Part shown: in pieces, positions 46,201-58,055 of the stretch
Layout of the letters: the number at the start of each line of letters is the position of its first letter
How positions within the stretch are numbered: the first letter of the stretch is position 1
Assembly (NCBI GenBank): GCA_029532415.1
Contig: JAQOTA010000050.1
Location: forward strand, 3,348,001-3,412,000
Length of the DNA: 64,000 nucleotides
From: Marasmius tenuissimus
Lineage: Eukaryota; Basidiomycota; Agaricomycetes; Agaricales; Marasmiaceae
Reading direction: 5' to 3'
Made by a program: the position numbers and the translations under genes
The notes under the pieces: generated by a model
Database searches by the model: none
What the model was told of the DNA's origin: nothing
Seen by the model: the letters and a program-made list of their open reading frames with translations, nothing else

Positions 46201-49200
46201 CAGCAGATGAACGAAGTTCTTGATGGTGCCCACTGTCACATTCTTTCCCAAAGTGAGCTGGCGATACTGTTCTCGGGTCTCCTTGGCTCTGAAGAGGGAC
46301 TGGATTTTCACGACTTTGTTGAGGTTAGCTCTGAAGTACTCCATCTTGGCCCTGAACTTCCGACGCTGTGAAACGCCACGAAGCATGGCTTGAAGTAAGG
46401 TGGCGACATGCTCGTTCGCGTGCAGATGGTCCCTCCAAGCATGATACGACTCCCTAACCAATAGACCCCGCACGGTGGCTTGTAAACCAACAACATCCGG
46501 CGCAGTGAACTCCAGCTTGCGATTCAATTCCTTATGGCGGTTACGAGCCAAGAATGCTCGCGCAAATGTCTGAACACTGCTAACGGATTTGACGGATTGG
46601 ACACTCGTCAGTGCCTTGTTGAGACTGTGATGTTTCTGACGAGAAAGATTGGCTCTCGCAAGGGCTTGGAAACCGACGATGATCGGCGTTGCCTTTCTGA
46701 GACCACGGATGACATTCAGTAATCGCTTTCTGGCGAGATATGTGCGAACCGCTGCCTGTATGCGAACGACGGTTTGACTGATGTCCTCGAGTTTAGCCAT
46801 CTGCTTCCGCATACGCCGGCGTGTTAGAACACCTCTGAGGTGGGCTTGGAGTCCGACGAAGTTGGGGACAAGACTGTGCAAAACCTTGGCTTGTTTCTCG
46901 ACCTTTCTTCTTGTCAACATCCCTCGACAATGGGCCTGGAACGTGTTGACGGAGGTAACCACGATCGGTTGTGCAAAGGTTCGAGTGAGCTCTTGATGAG
47001 TTTGGCGAGATAGACGTGCACGAGCGAGGGACTGGAGTTTGATGACCGAGACCTTACTCGTCCTCAGAGCACCCTTGAGCCGGGCAAACCTCCGACGCTG
47101 CAGAACACCACGGATCTGGGCTTGGAGTTGGATAGCCCACGGTGCCGACCGTTTGACCCGCCGTACGTGACTTCGCCATGTCTGCCGTACCAGGGAGCCA
47201 CGGGCCCGCGCCTGTAGAACGAGAACCCACGGCTTGAGGCTATCACGAGTCTCGCGTTGCCTCGCCATCCGCCGTCTGGTCAAAGCTCCCTGGAAGAGTG
47301 TCTGGGCTTTCACGACGTCGCGCTCGCACAGGTGCAACCGCAGGTGTATGTGCTTGTGTTCTTGTCGAGCCAGGACGCCCCGTAGATGCGATTGCAACGC
47401 GATGATCGAGCCTTCGTTTTCCAAAAGGAGACGGTCACGACCTATGAGAGCATTTGAGTTGTCTGGTCTGCTACAAGTGAGTAAATCGACTCACGTTCAT
47501 CCTCGGTCTCAACCTCAACCTCTGGCTCTTCGTTGATCTCCTTAGCAAGTTCGCGACCAACGTTACCGAAGTTAGGCATGGCGACACCGGAATCTTTCAG
47601 GCCCTTCTGAGTCCGCTGTAGTTGATCGTCGGAAAATTGAAGATGTCCCAAAAGATTCCCTATACGTTCAGCCATTCCTCGTCGGGCGAGAAGATGACTG
47701 AAGACACGTCAGTATCAAAGCGCGTCTTGGGTTCTGGCGGAGCTCACCTGAGCGCATGGATGCAGTAGATGACTTTGGGGATATTCTTCTTTTCGTACAG
47801 ATCGGTTAGCTCGAATATAAAACACTGGAGTGTGACGGAGTGGGTGAGTGAAGGCTTTCGTCGAGGAAATACGATGGAACACACTTCTGGTAGCCCAACC
47901 ATCCGCACGAAAGTGAAGAAAATGTTGATATTATCCGAGTGACGGAAGTCCAATTTGGGGGCCTGAGGGACGTGAGAAACGTGTTGGGACAGGCATTGAA
48001 AAACTCACCTCGTATATCCTTCTGACAGCAGCCTCTCCTTGGAATGCCCTGACAAGTTTGGCGAGGACAACCCCATTTCTCAAGCCGTCGTCCATCTCTA
48101 CAACTCCAAAACCCAATTCTTCTCCAAGGCAACCTTCGATCCATTGCTGGGCTTCTCCAACGTGACACAGATATTCGTATGCTTGGATGAGGTGGCGCTG
48201 AGTATCCGCCCAAAGTCCCCTGGTCAGCCGGGAGGAAGGAACTGGGGTAGTAGGTGCCCTATTCTTCGAAAGTCGTAACCGTCCAGGAATACCAGTCACG
48301 TCATCCCCATCAGCCTCCGGCACAACTAAATCTTGCTCTCTACGCCGCCTCTTCTCTCTTCTCTCCTTCGCTGTTTCTCGTCGGTTCGATGGAGGTTGTG
48401 GTTCTGACTCATGCTTGACAGAAGCTGCTGCGAATTTCTGCTTTTCTTCTTCCTCTGGATTCCAGTTCTCATCTCTATCCCCACTTGCTATGCGTGGTAG
48501 ATGCTTTCCCAAACGCCGTCCAGTGGTCAAGGAGGATCCATATTTGTGAGCTTTGTCTGCCATATACGAGCTCCTGTATGTACTTGGGAACATGACTGAC
48601 GTTGAGGGCTGGGTTGAGGATTGTGTGGGCGAAGCTGGTGTGACTGACACGGTCGGTGATGGGGGTACGGAACGCTGTGTGGATGCATTCTCGTAGGAAG
48701 ATCGAGCCGACCCATACAGCGATGTAGGCCTTCTGCTGACCCCGGGGGTGACGCTGGTGGAAGAATCGGTCGGAGGTGATGTGGGACGATAAGATGGCGC
48801 CGAGTCAAACGACGAGCGACTAGTGCCGTACACAGATGTCGGCCTACGAGTAGGAGTAGAAGGTTCTTTCGTAGGGGAAGTTGGACGATTGGCGCTTTCC
48901 AGTTTCTCCAGTTTCTCGAACTTTTCGAATGAGGCCCGAGCGGAAGCGTGAAACGATGTAGGCCGTCGGTTTAGCCCAGTCGGTGTGGCATTGTTGGAAG
49001 AAGTCTCGGCTGAAAACCTTGTGGGTGACTCCGAACCTTTACCAAGCGCTGTACTACTGAGGGACTCAAAGTCAACAGTATTGCGTCGAACACGGGAAGG
49101 AGTGCTATTGTCTATATGTGGGGTGTCTGAGGGCGTGCGTTGCAAACGATCGTATGAATTTGAGGGTAAATGAATGCGTTGAGGAGTTATTGACGCTGGA

Positions 49201-49712
49201 GAATCAGCTTCCACCGATACTCCGGTTGTGTTGGGGGACAAAGGAGAGGCGATGATTGGAGATGGCATGGTCTGTCGCTTCAAATATGTCGGTGTCCGGC
49301 CCAACGACGAAGGACCCGAATTTGAAGAGTCCACAGACTGCTGAAGCCGCGCAAATGAAGGCGACTTGATCTCGTCTCTCGTCGTCGCTGACGACGACGA
49401 CGAAGACGTCGAGGCTATCGAAGAGCCCGTCGGATGTTCCCCAAAAGTCTCCCGAGACCGTTCTTCCCACCTTCCTCTAACAGCATCGACACTGTTTGAT
49501 ACACGGTGCGACGGAGTCCACCTTCTTGGCGATGGGCTCGATCCGGTTGGATTGCTGGTGAGAATATTCATTCCTCCTCCTCCTGATAACGAATTCTGGC
49601 GTGAAAGGGAGGCTGAATTCGATGCATTGGACGAAGTTCGTTCGAGGAGCCTAGTCTGATATGCAAATGGACTTGAGGAGGAGTTGGAACGAGAAGAATT
49701 GGATCGCTCCAT
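43249..49712 (-). CDS. IQGAP cytokinesis scaffold (Iqg1/Rng2 type)
   Basis: Start MERSNSSRSNSSSSP. About 500 residues of Ser/Thr/Pro-rich disorder (repeated RRPTS-LYG-SARSS and TPTRRPTS blocks) precede a calponin-homology domain: LIQAYEYLCHVGEAQQWIEG, GLRNGVVLAKLVRAF, NINIFFTFVRMVGLPE, IPKVIYCIHALSHLL. A linker leads to a long exon (about 45685-47424) with some 13 IQ motifs of the form LQAHLRGVLTRRRM, likely binding calmodulin and myosin light chains. The RasGAP-like domain and RasGAP C-terminal domain follow, ending in NKKFYV after a final intron (phase inferred). In fungi this scaffold organises the actomyosin ring at division. The long pre-CH extension is unusual compared with Rng2. Confidence 0.92.
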
Positions 49713-50111
49713 AGAGGGTGGTCGTGAAAGGTCGTAATGAAAGCAAAGCGTAAAATCAACCTGCAACACTCAACGTTCCAGTCCAAGCGCTCAGTGACGC
49801 CCATCTGCCAATTTAGGCTCATCCGGGTTGTCGAGCAACCACGTGGTCACAGTCATGCAAGCGCCTGTAATTTCGCCTGCCAGTGCCGCATTCGATTTCG
49901 TGCTCGCTGGGCAAGCAATCCCGACAAAAAATAACAGATGGTGGAAGCAAAAAAAGGGTAGATATTGTCCATGTCCATGACCGCAGTTTATTTACACGAC
50001 AGATAAAGAGGAACATCATTAATGCAAAAAGTAAAAGTCCATCCCTATACTAAGACACCCGATGAAAGATGAATATTTGAATGCTACTACTCAGTTAGGG
50101 TAAATAGTACA
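49713..50111. other. Upstream region of the IQGAP gene
   Basis: 399 bp between the IQGAP start and the stop of the aspartic protease, both minus strand. It should contain the IQGAP promoter and the protease 3' UTR. No coding frame was supported. Confidence 0.45.
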
Positions 50112-52684
50112 TTAGGCCATACTTCTTGGTCTGTCGCCGCCCGAGGAGCTGAAGGCAGGTTGGGGCGGGGCAAACGCTATATCCTCCTCAGTCGTTGGTA
50201 CGAGTTGGGGCTGCTTCACCTGATGTAAATTTTCCTGCGAACGAGAAAACGATCCATCGGCTTTCGACTGTGGAGACTGTTGTGAAGGCAAGATCCCGAT
50301 GCTCATTGGTCGGTCTCCCTTGCCAGGCTCTGATGGGGTCCTCAGGTATGCAGGGCGCGGGGGTGTGAAGGGTTGGCCTTGCTGTTGCGAATTATCCGCC
50401 ATGCGATGGTACGGATTCGTTGAGGCGACCGGGACCATCGGAATCATGGCGCTAGCGGGTCGACTACTGCTTCCCTCCTCGAATTCCCGGAGTCCAGGCG
50501 ATGGGGGACCAAAGATTGCGTCTTCCGGTGAGTTGGTGTCCACTTGCATGCTGTCTTTGCGAGAACGAATAGTCGGCGCAAAGCTCTTAGGTCTACTGCC
50601 GTCATACTTGCGATAGCCGGGAGATGGCGGTACAAAGGTGTCTTCTGTCAGAGCCATCGACACAGGCTCATATGTGTGTGAATCGTCATTATAGTAAGCC
50701 TCGGACCCTGGCCTCGTAAGGGGCATCGGACTCATCCTTCCCATGGGAGTGCGAATTCGAGAGGAAGCGGGTTTACGGGATGTCTTTTTCTTCCGGCAGA
50801 ACCAAACAATCCCGAGAATGATGAGTCCCAACAAGACCAGAGCGTTCAGTGCGACAAGGCCGAGAATGGCTGGGAAGAATTGGCCTATCCTAGCAATGGT
50901 TTTCGCGACGTCCGCAGAAATGATGACCGAGGTAGACGAGGGTGCGGCCATCGTGACATCAACGCCCTTGTATGTGATGCCCGTCTTAGCGGTTCCACCC
51001 CGTGCTTTGACGAAGTCCTTCGAGCCGGTGTCCGCTTTGACCAACGATAATAGTTGGACATAGGGATCTCCCATTTTATGATTAGAATCAAAGTCCCCGA
51101 AATCGTAGACGGAATAGACGGAGCGCAGAAAGTTGTCTCCGATGAGCCAGTCGCTATTGGTATTCAATGTTATGTGAGGTCGTAGTCAAGGCATCTCGTA
51201 TTACACGTACAATTCTCCTTCTGCAATCGACAATGTTTGGGGAACGAAAGACCCAAGGCATCTTGATGGATTGGCGAGGTCTTTGGGACTAACGTCCAAT
51301 GGATGGATGGGCAACACTTGGCCACTAACAAAGGGTGTAAATGAGGACCTCATTAGCAGAGAACAATCAACACCATCACACACTTGATTTGCAGAGCGAT
51401 GTCGATTTCGGCAGTGCACGGCACTATCCATTGACCCAGTGTATTGTCGAGATACGCACCAGTAACACTACCATAGATTGCTTCAGCAACCTCCGGAGGC
51501 GTATAGGTCCATGAAGCCCCACTGTCTAGGAGTACGACAGCCTTGTTACCAGGTGCGTCCGGAACAGTAGTGTTGGGGATGAAGCTTCTGCCATCGGCGA
51601 ATAACACGCCATCCAACAGCACATTCCATCTGCTGGGATCATGAACAGGCCAAGTCGGAATCTTGGGGTTTTGGGCCACAGAAGCATATTTTGGTTCATA
51701 TTCGCCTATATAGCATTGTTAGCATCTAGATAGCTGGAAAGCGTAGGTTGACCTACCGATAGCGAAAGTCCCTTCGATATCTTCCTCTCCTTGCGACGAC
51801 GTCCGTTGGAGCGAAAAAGCGATAAAGTTGGGATCTGCAGGGTTGTCCTCGAACATATTATAAAGAAGGCTTCTTCCAGACGAAGAGCGGGTGTTGTTGA
51901 ATTCTGAATCAATGGACGACAGGGAGGTGAAGCCAAGGCCAAGCAATCCGTTTGCTCCGTATCCAAGAGCGGGATAATTCGCGCTTTGCACATCCAAGTA
52001 CGCTTGATCGCGCACAGTTATCCTTGTGGCAAGAATTGAGAAAAGGAGCGCCTAACAAGCTATTTCGATGTTATGGACGTACCCAGCGAACTCGACGTCG
52101 GCGGTCGAAATCGTGCCGCCGACCCAACCAATACCATATGTTAGGTTGGTCTTGAGGGACTAGCAATTCCGATTTGTCAGAGGGGAAAGGAGATCACTTT
52201 CTTGAACTTGAAGAGCTCACTGTTTGCTTGGAATTGGGGACTGGAAATGGATCATGCTTCACCCACATATCGGACGAGCCTGTATCGAGCTGCACGAGGT
52301 ATGCTGCGAGCATATTAGAGTTGATAAGATAGAGGGTGATTACTGGGGGGGCTTACAGTTTCCTCCGACCGACACCTTCCATCACTTTTCAGTTGTCCTG
52401 CATTAAATGCTCATTGGGTCAACTCACATTTGCCATGTAGAGCAAGTCATGTGCAGTACTGAAAGAGTGTCAGATGGAGATGGTGCCACCAAGAATTCCT
52501 CGACGTACTTGAGATCAAGGCCATTGTCGCCGTCTCCAGCAGCCAAAACTGAAAACGGGGGTAAGGACCGAGTAACGACAGGTGCTTTCCGTCCGACTTG
52601 CGTGACCGGAAACTTTAGAGCATGAACAGACGATACGAGAGTGAGAAGGAGAGCGAAAGGGAACGAGGACGGAAGAAGGACCAT
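50112..52684 (-). CDS. Membrane-anchored pepsin-like aspartic protease
   Basis: Several exons. Signal peptide MVLLPSSFPFALLLTLVSSVHA, then an A1-type fold with both catalytic motifs: YLVQLDTGSSDMWV (first Asp) and VVLLDSGASWTYTP (second Asp). Supporting elements are TYGIGWVGG, GANGLLGLGF and DWLIGDNFLRSVYSVYDF. Beyond the catalytic domain a TM helix (FFPAILGLVALNALVLLGLIILGIVWF) is followed by a basic KKK and a Pro/Ser-rich cytoplasmic tail of about 120 residues. This layout resembles basidiomycete secretory-pathway or surface proteases rather than GPI-anchored yapsins. Function is probably processing or turnover of surface or vacuolar proteins; the substrate is unknown. Confidence 0.87.
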
Positions 52685-53075
52685 AGGAAAGAGCGACTTG
52701 GGTGAGGCAACTGAACGACGAGATGACCGTTCAAGAAAAAGAGGCCCTGGGCACGATAACAGCAACTTCCCTCTCTGATCGGCCAGGTGCCAGGTCTCGG
52801 CGCCATTCATTCGATGCCCCTTGTGGTCTTCCGCGTGAATACCTCACGTTTCATTGTGTTTCGACCCCAAATATAGGCCACTATACAGACATGAAGCTCA
52901 AAGAACTAGCAACTGAAGTTCCAACTCATGTGTGCATTGCTGGCATTAGGAGGCCGAATACGCTGCGGAATTACTTATTGGGTTATGTAATGTGTAAACG
53001 GGCCGGGTCGGCTATTTATATTTTTGTCCGATTCCCGAACCGTTTCTCCCTTTCCCCACATTGACGCGATCAGCC
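52685..53075. promoter_or_regulatory. Divergent promoter region, aspartic protease / transhydrogenase
   Basis: 391 bp between divergent start codons. Contains GGCTATTTATATTTTTG (about 53009-53025), a possible TATA region some 55 bp before the start of the plus-strand gene. Confidence 0.4.
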
Positions 53076-55228
53076 ATGGCATCCAGGAGAGTTATTTCCC
53101 GTCTCATCGCTGCCTCTCAACAGGTAGCCTGTCCTTGTCACGGCTGCTCATCTGGAGCTGGCCATGCAGGACATCAGCTTGCTGCAGTCAATCAAGTCCG
53201 ACAGCTCGCTACACCGGTGGAACACATCCAGAAGGAATATGCTTTTGAAGTACGCATGCCTACATTTGACCATTCTTGTATCAAAGGCTAAATCTGCACA
53301 TGTCTAGGTCGCTGCTTCCAATCTGAGATTTGGAGATGGTGTTACTGCTGAAGTAGGAATGGATCTCAAGAATATGAAAGCGCGCAAGGTATGGATGTAT
53401 TGCTCTCGTATGACTAGTTTCCGTGCTCACCTGTAATCGCTTGGCAGGTTGGAGTCTTCACGGACCCTGTGCTTGCTAAACTCAAGCCTATGAAGACTGT
53501 GAGCTTCTCATCCAAAGTCACGTCCTCCGTCAACTAATTCTTCTGTCAGACGCTGGAATCACTCCAGTCTCAGACGGATCTTCCGTTTGAGGTCTTCGAC
53601 CAGGTCGTAGCGGAGCCCACTGAAGATAGCTGGAGGAATGCTATCGCGTGGGCCAGAAAACATGATTTCAGCCACTTCCTTGCGTGAGTCGTCAACATTC
53701 GGGTTCCCTTTAGATCCGTTCGTTTACGTATTTCGGAACCCAGCGTAGGAGGAGGAAGTGTCATTGACACCGCAAAAGCTGCTAACCTGTAATTACTCCA
53801 GCTCTCCGCCTCTTCATCCACTGAAATCTGTTAAGGTTCACAGTATATAAGGATGCAGACCTCTTCGACTTCATCAACGCACCAATCGGGAAAGGACTTC
53901 CCGTTAAGCAGGCCCTTCGGCCTCTCATTGCCATTCCCACAACCGCGGGAACGGGTTCAGAAACAACCGGTGCTGCGATTGTAGACATCACCTCTCGCTC
54001 CTTCAAAACAGGTATCGCAAATCGGGCACTCAAGCCAGTCTTGGGTATTGTGGTGAGCAGAAATTGGCCTCGAGTATGAGATACAGATGGTCTCACTTGG
54101 GCTTGATGCAGGATACCCAAAACACCGAGTCGTGTTCCACGGAGTTGCACATCAGTGCCGGTCTCGACGTGCTGTTCCACAGTATGGAAAGCTACACTGC
54201 CATTCCGTTCGTCTACTTTATACGACTCAATAGAACCTTGCTGACCGTGTGTTCCCAGCTATACTGAGCGTATGCCTCGACCCGCCAATCCTGCTCTGCG
54301 CCCCGCGTACCAAGGCAGCAATCCGGTCGCTGACATCTTTTCGATGTGGGCTCTTCGAACCACGGTCAAGAACCTCCCGCGTATTGCAAAGAACAGAGAC
54401 GACGAAGAAGCCCGCCGACAGATGCTGTGAGCTCCCAACACTATCTATACACCTTCACTTTCCGTATTGACTTCTTTGTGTGAAGCCTTGCTTCATCCTT
54501 TGCTGGCATTGGTTTCGGTAATGCAGGAGTCCATCTTTGCCATGGAATGAGTTATCCGGTAAGCCCATTCGTACAGACATCATTTTCTAATAACCTCACG
54601 ATCCGTCGGTGTTGTAGATCTCCGGTTTGAATAAGAAAGGGCCCAAGTACCAACACCCCGGATATGCTGTGGATCACCCTATCATCCCCCATGGCGTCAG
54701 GTATGTACCAGGTGTTATTTCGACTCATTACACGATATCGATGATATCTTTTTGATCAGCGTCGCCTTGACTGGGCCCGCAGGTGAGACTTCCTGCACTT
54801 TTTCCGGAATCCATACCTCATTGATTACCCCCACCAGTCTTCCAGTTCACCTCCCCTTCAGCCCCTGATCGCCATCGGGAAGCCCTTGCTATCTTCAGCA
54901 ATACCAACGTTCTAGATCCTTCCATCTCTCGCATCCCCGATTCTGAAATAGGCTCATATCTTTATGAAGCTATTGCTCGTTTCCTTGATGGTCTCGGTGT
55001 TCCTCGTGGCTTGAAATCCGTTGGGTAAGAACTCTCACCTATACGACATATCTTCGGTGGCTCTGACGACAGGTCTACAGATACAAGGCGGCCGATGTAC
55101 CGATGCTCGTCGAGGGCACTTTGCCACAGCGACGTGTTTTGGATCTCGCGCCAGGAATCGGTGATTTCGTCGGTGAAGATGGAAGGCATCACTTGACTCG
55201 TATCTTGGAAAACTCTTTGGAATACTGA
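53076..55228 (+). CDS. Hydroxyacid-oxoacid transhydrogenase (ADHFE1 type), mitochondrial
   Basis: Many small exons. The start MASRRVISRLIAASQQ looks like a mitochondrial presequence. The iron-dependent alcohol dehydrogenase fold shows NLRFGDGVTAEVG, VGVFTDPVLAKLKPM, VGGGSVIDTAKAA, FINAPIGKGLPV and PLIAIPTTAGTGSETTGAAI. Metal-site histidines lie in LDVLFHSMESYTA and GVHLCHGMSYPISG, with HPGYAVDHPIIPHG completing the site. This group reduces 2-oxoglutarate to 2-hydroxyglutarate while oxidising 4-hydroxybutyrate, coupling them without free cofactor. The last codons (LENSLEY, stop 55226-55228) overlap the 3' end of the convergent PPR gene. Confidence 0.9.
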
Positions 55229-57093
55229 TCGGAGTAGGGATCTATCTTTGATGTACTTGTATCGTTCTCGCTGGAAGTTTCAGGTCCTCCAGTAATAAGA
55301 GCTCTGCTTTGCTCGTTTGAGCGGTTGGTTGTGTCTCGATTGAACAGCAAGTATAAGTTACAGGAACTATGTGTACTCCAAGCATCGGGGCGCGACTCTG
55401 GGGATTTCCTGTACCTCGGCGGTGACTTCTGGCTCTGGTATTGCTTGGACTTGAACGACTTCTGCGCGGTTTCTCGGAATCGCAAAAAATAGCTGGCACT
55501 ACCCTTGACCTCCGTAAAAGTTTTGAGCTCGCTCTGTTGAACCGCGTTTTTCTCCAGCAACATCTCCACAGACGAAATGATAGCCCGCGCAAGGCTCATT
55601 ACCTCGTTTGACACAGAGCCCTTCTCTTGTTCGACGAGGTTTTGTACTTCAATATGATGGATCAAGCGCAAAACTTGTCGAACATGGGCAAAATTGCCAT
55701 TGCGAAGAGCGGCGTTGAGCATGGCATTGAGAACTCCTGCACTAGGCTGCAATAGGCCTTTGGGTTTCCTGGGCCTGTCGCTGACAGAACCGTCCATGAA
55801 ATCGTGAGAGTGATAGCCCGTCAATAGATCGAACGCCTTCATCACATATCGCCAGTCGTCAGGCGAATCACAGGCACGTATGACGGACTGGAGCGTTGAC
55901 CGTGATGGTTGGATGGCTGAACGCCCAGGCTGGTTGGTGAACTGTTCCAATGCATCGTATGCACGCGCAGCCCGACCGGGAGTGCCATGGGCTGCATGAC
56001 CAAGAATGTAGGACTCTAAATGTGTTTTGTCGATAATTTCCGGATGTTCTTTCGCAACTCGCTCGAAGATATGAGATAAGTAATCCCATCTCCGGGTGAA
56101 GGAGCACATGTCAAGTACAACGGCGAGGGCGGTCGGGGAGAGGGGGATTTTGGCTGTAGCCCGGGGGGAGTCAGGGGCTTCAAGCCCTAGATATTCGCGA
56201 GCAACATCAAAAGCTAATTGTTGGTCGGTCGGACGACCTCGTGCAAGCACGGATATAGCCGCGCAAACGAGGTGCGAGTCGATGGGGAATCCAGTTTTAC
56301 TTTGTTGCTTCAGCATGGTCGTCCACAGGAGTTTTGCACTGGCGGCATGTTGCGATGAGGTTTCCGTGTTCAATGCCGCCCGGAGACCTCGAAACATCGC
56401 TTCGAAGATATATTGGTCTGGTGCAAGGGGACCTGTGGTGTCCATAGCATAGAAGACATCGAATATCTCTTGGTGGCGACCGTTATCTCCAAGTATCCTG
56501 ATGTAGGACGCAATTGGACTGACGTTGAGTGATTTGCTGGAGGAATCGTCCTCCTTCACGGAACGAAGGTATTCGCAAGTCGCTGTATACACCGAAGTCG
56601 CGTGCTGAAATTGTTTTCGACAACGCGTCCAATCATCAATAGTAGAATACCCCTTGAGCATTGACCCAAAGGTTCGTATATTGGGAGCAAAACCGCGACG
56701 CTTCATCTATGGGACGTGTCAGAAGGCAAAAGCAAGGTCACTATAGAGTGGACTCACATCAATGTAGAGCTGATATGCCTGTTCGAACTTTTTGCCCTTC
56801 ATACACTCCCATATTAAGGTATTCCATACAGCGACGTTCTGTGCATCCAACGGTGCAATTTTCAAGCGGGATATTGCAGCGTCGAATTTGCCCTTCCGGC
56901 ATGTAGACTGCAACTGGAAGGAGAGGACATGGGGTTCTAAAAGCTTTGTGCTTTTGGGGCCATGTGGAGGCTGGGAGGAATGGTAACGGGGAAAATGAGA
57001 CAAGAGAGTTAAGCGAGGGCACTGCGACGAAAAAAGACTCTCGGAGGCATGGACCACGTTCCGTTGAGCGTGGTGGGATACTCTACGAAGCAT
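55189..57093 (-). CDS. Mitochondrial pentatricopeptide-repeat protein
   Basis: Two exons, with the intron near 56707-56757. The N-terminus MLRRVSHHAQRNVVHASESL looks like a mitochondrial targeting sequence. PPR-like helical repeats follow: VAVWNTLIWECMKGKKFEQA, MKRRGFAPNIRTFGSMLKGY, ASYIRILGDNGRHQEIFDVF, DQYIFEAMFRGLRAALN, THLESYILGHAAHGTPGRAA, RSTLQSVIRACDSPDDWRYV and AGVLNAMLNAALRNGNFAHV. The C-terminal 120 residues are polar and low-complexity. Fungal proteins of this kind bind organelle RNAs and aid stability, processing or translation. The specific target cannot be inferred. The stop (55189-55191) lies inside the opposite gene, giving a 40-bp antisense coding overlap. Confidence 0.83.
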
Positions 57094-57337
57094 TTACCGT
57101 GCACGGACCCTGTGATTGCAGAAAATTCCCGTTGTGGCGGTGCAACGGACTTTGTACACTCACGCTCACGGTCAACTGTCGGCTGATCATTGGCTTCAAC
57201 TTCGGATTTCCAGGACATTACAGTGGGACACGTTATTGGTTATATCGTCATGGTAAAGGGCATAAGAAGAGGTCTATAAAAGCCTCAGCCTGACCCATCT
57301 GGGTACTCTCTGGTCCCCAGCCAGCCACAACGGAATC
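57094..57337 (+). promoter_or_regulatory. Divergent promoter with TATA box for the secreted-protein gene
   Basis: TATAAAAG at 57275-57282, about 55-60 bp before the start codon of the plus-strand gene, is a textbook core-promoter position and suggests strong or inducible expression. The CTGTCGGCTGATCATTGG stretch around 57174 contains CCAAT on the minus strand, usable in either direction. Confidence 0.55.
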
Positions 57338-58020
57338 ATGAAGACACTTGCCTCCTTCTGCCTCTTGTTCCTCTGGTTCTCACTCGTTGGGTCGATACCA
57401 CTCTGGGAGAGTGTGACGGGGCAGATCAGCATTGACTCCCTAGTCCCCTTCGCGTCCTACGTTGAAGCAAAGACTGCGTTCAGGGATGGTGTCGCACGAT
57501 ACCTCACTTTCCCAACTTCTGGTATGTCATTCGTTCTCTGAATTCCCACATACTGAGTAGGATCACAACCGATTTCATTAGAACGTTCAGGGAACCTTAC
57601 CGTATCGGAAAACTCAAATTCTGGCTCCCCACCGTTGTTCTATGTCCGCAACAACCAACTGTTCCACTTCATAAACGAGACCTTTATCATCAATGTTAAC
57701 ATTGTCAACACAACTACAGTCGCGCCGCCAACTGCAGAGGTTCCACTCCAGTTGGTTGTGGACAAGAAGCGCAAAGGGATCAGAAACGGATCATGGGTCT
57801 GGAGAGGCACAATGCTTCACTACGAGTTCGGCGGCCGTTCCAACGGAGGAGTGTACTATTCGTGCCCAGCAGAAGATGGTGGCTCAAAGCTCCTCACGTT
57901 CCTGCGGGGGTAAGCACAGCTCAACGATATGCACCGATACTGACCACAACCTGCAGCGTTCCCACTCCCGATGGTTGCAAGTTCGTCACTCTTCACAGTT
58001 TCGTGCGAAATAGTATTTAA
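57338..58020 (+). CDS. Small secreted protein of an Agaricomycete family
   Basis: Exons 57338-57521, 57582-57909 and 57957-58020 join in phase to 191 aa. It has a signal peptide (MKTLASFCLLFLWFSLVGS) and no other TM segment. Landmarks are PPLFYVRNNQLFHFINET, WVWRGTMLHYEFGGRSNGG, VYYSCPAEDGGSKLL and PDGCKFVTLHSF, with N-glycosylation sites (NLT, NET, NTT, NGS). I recall similar small secreted proteins in many mushroom genomes but no established function. Two cysteines could form one disulfide. The strong TATA promoter suits an abundant or induced extracellular protein. Confidence 0.82.
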
Positions 58021-58055
58021 CAATCTCGTCTGTATCCATTGTAACAATATCACCA

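Noticed and set aside
45772..47536. Several plus-strand open frames opposite the IQ-motif exon
   Set aside because: Arg-rich IQ coding leaves the opposite strand open; the translations are Cys/Arg/Ser-rich with no family match.
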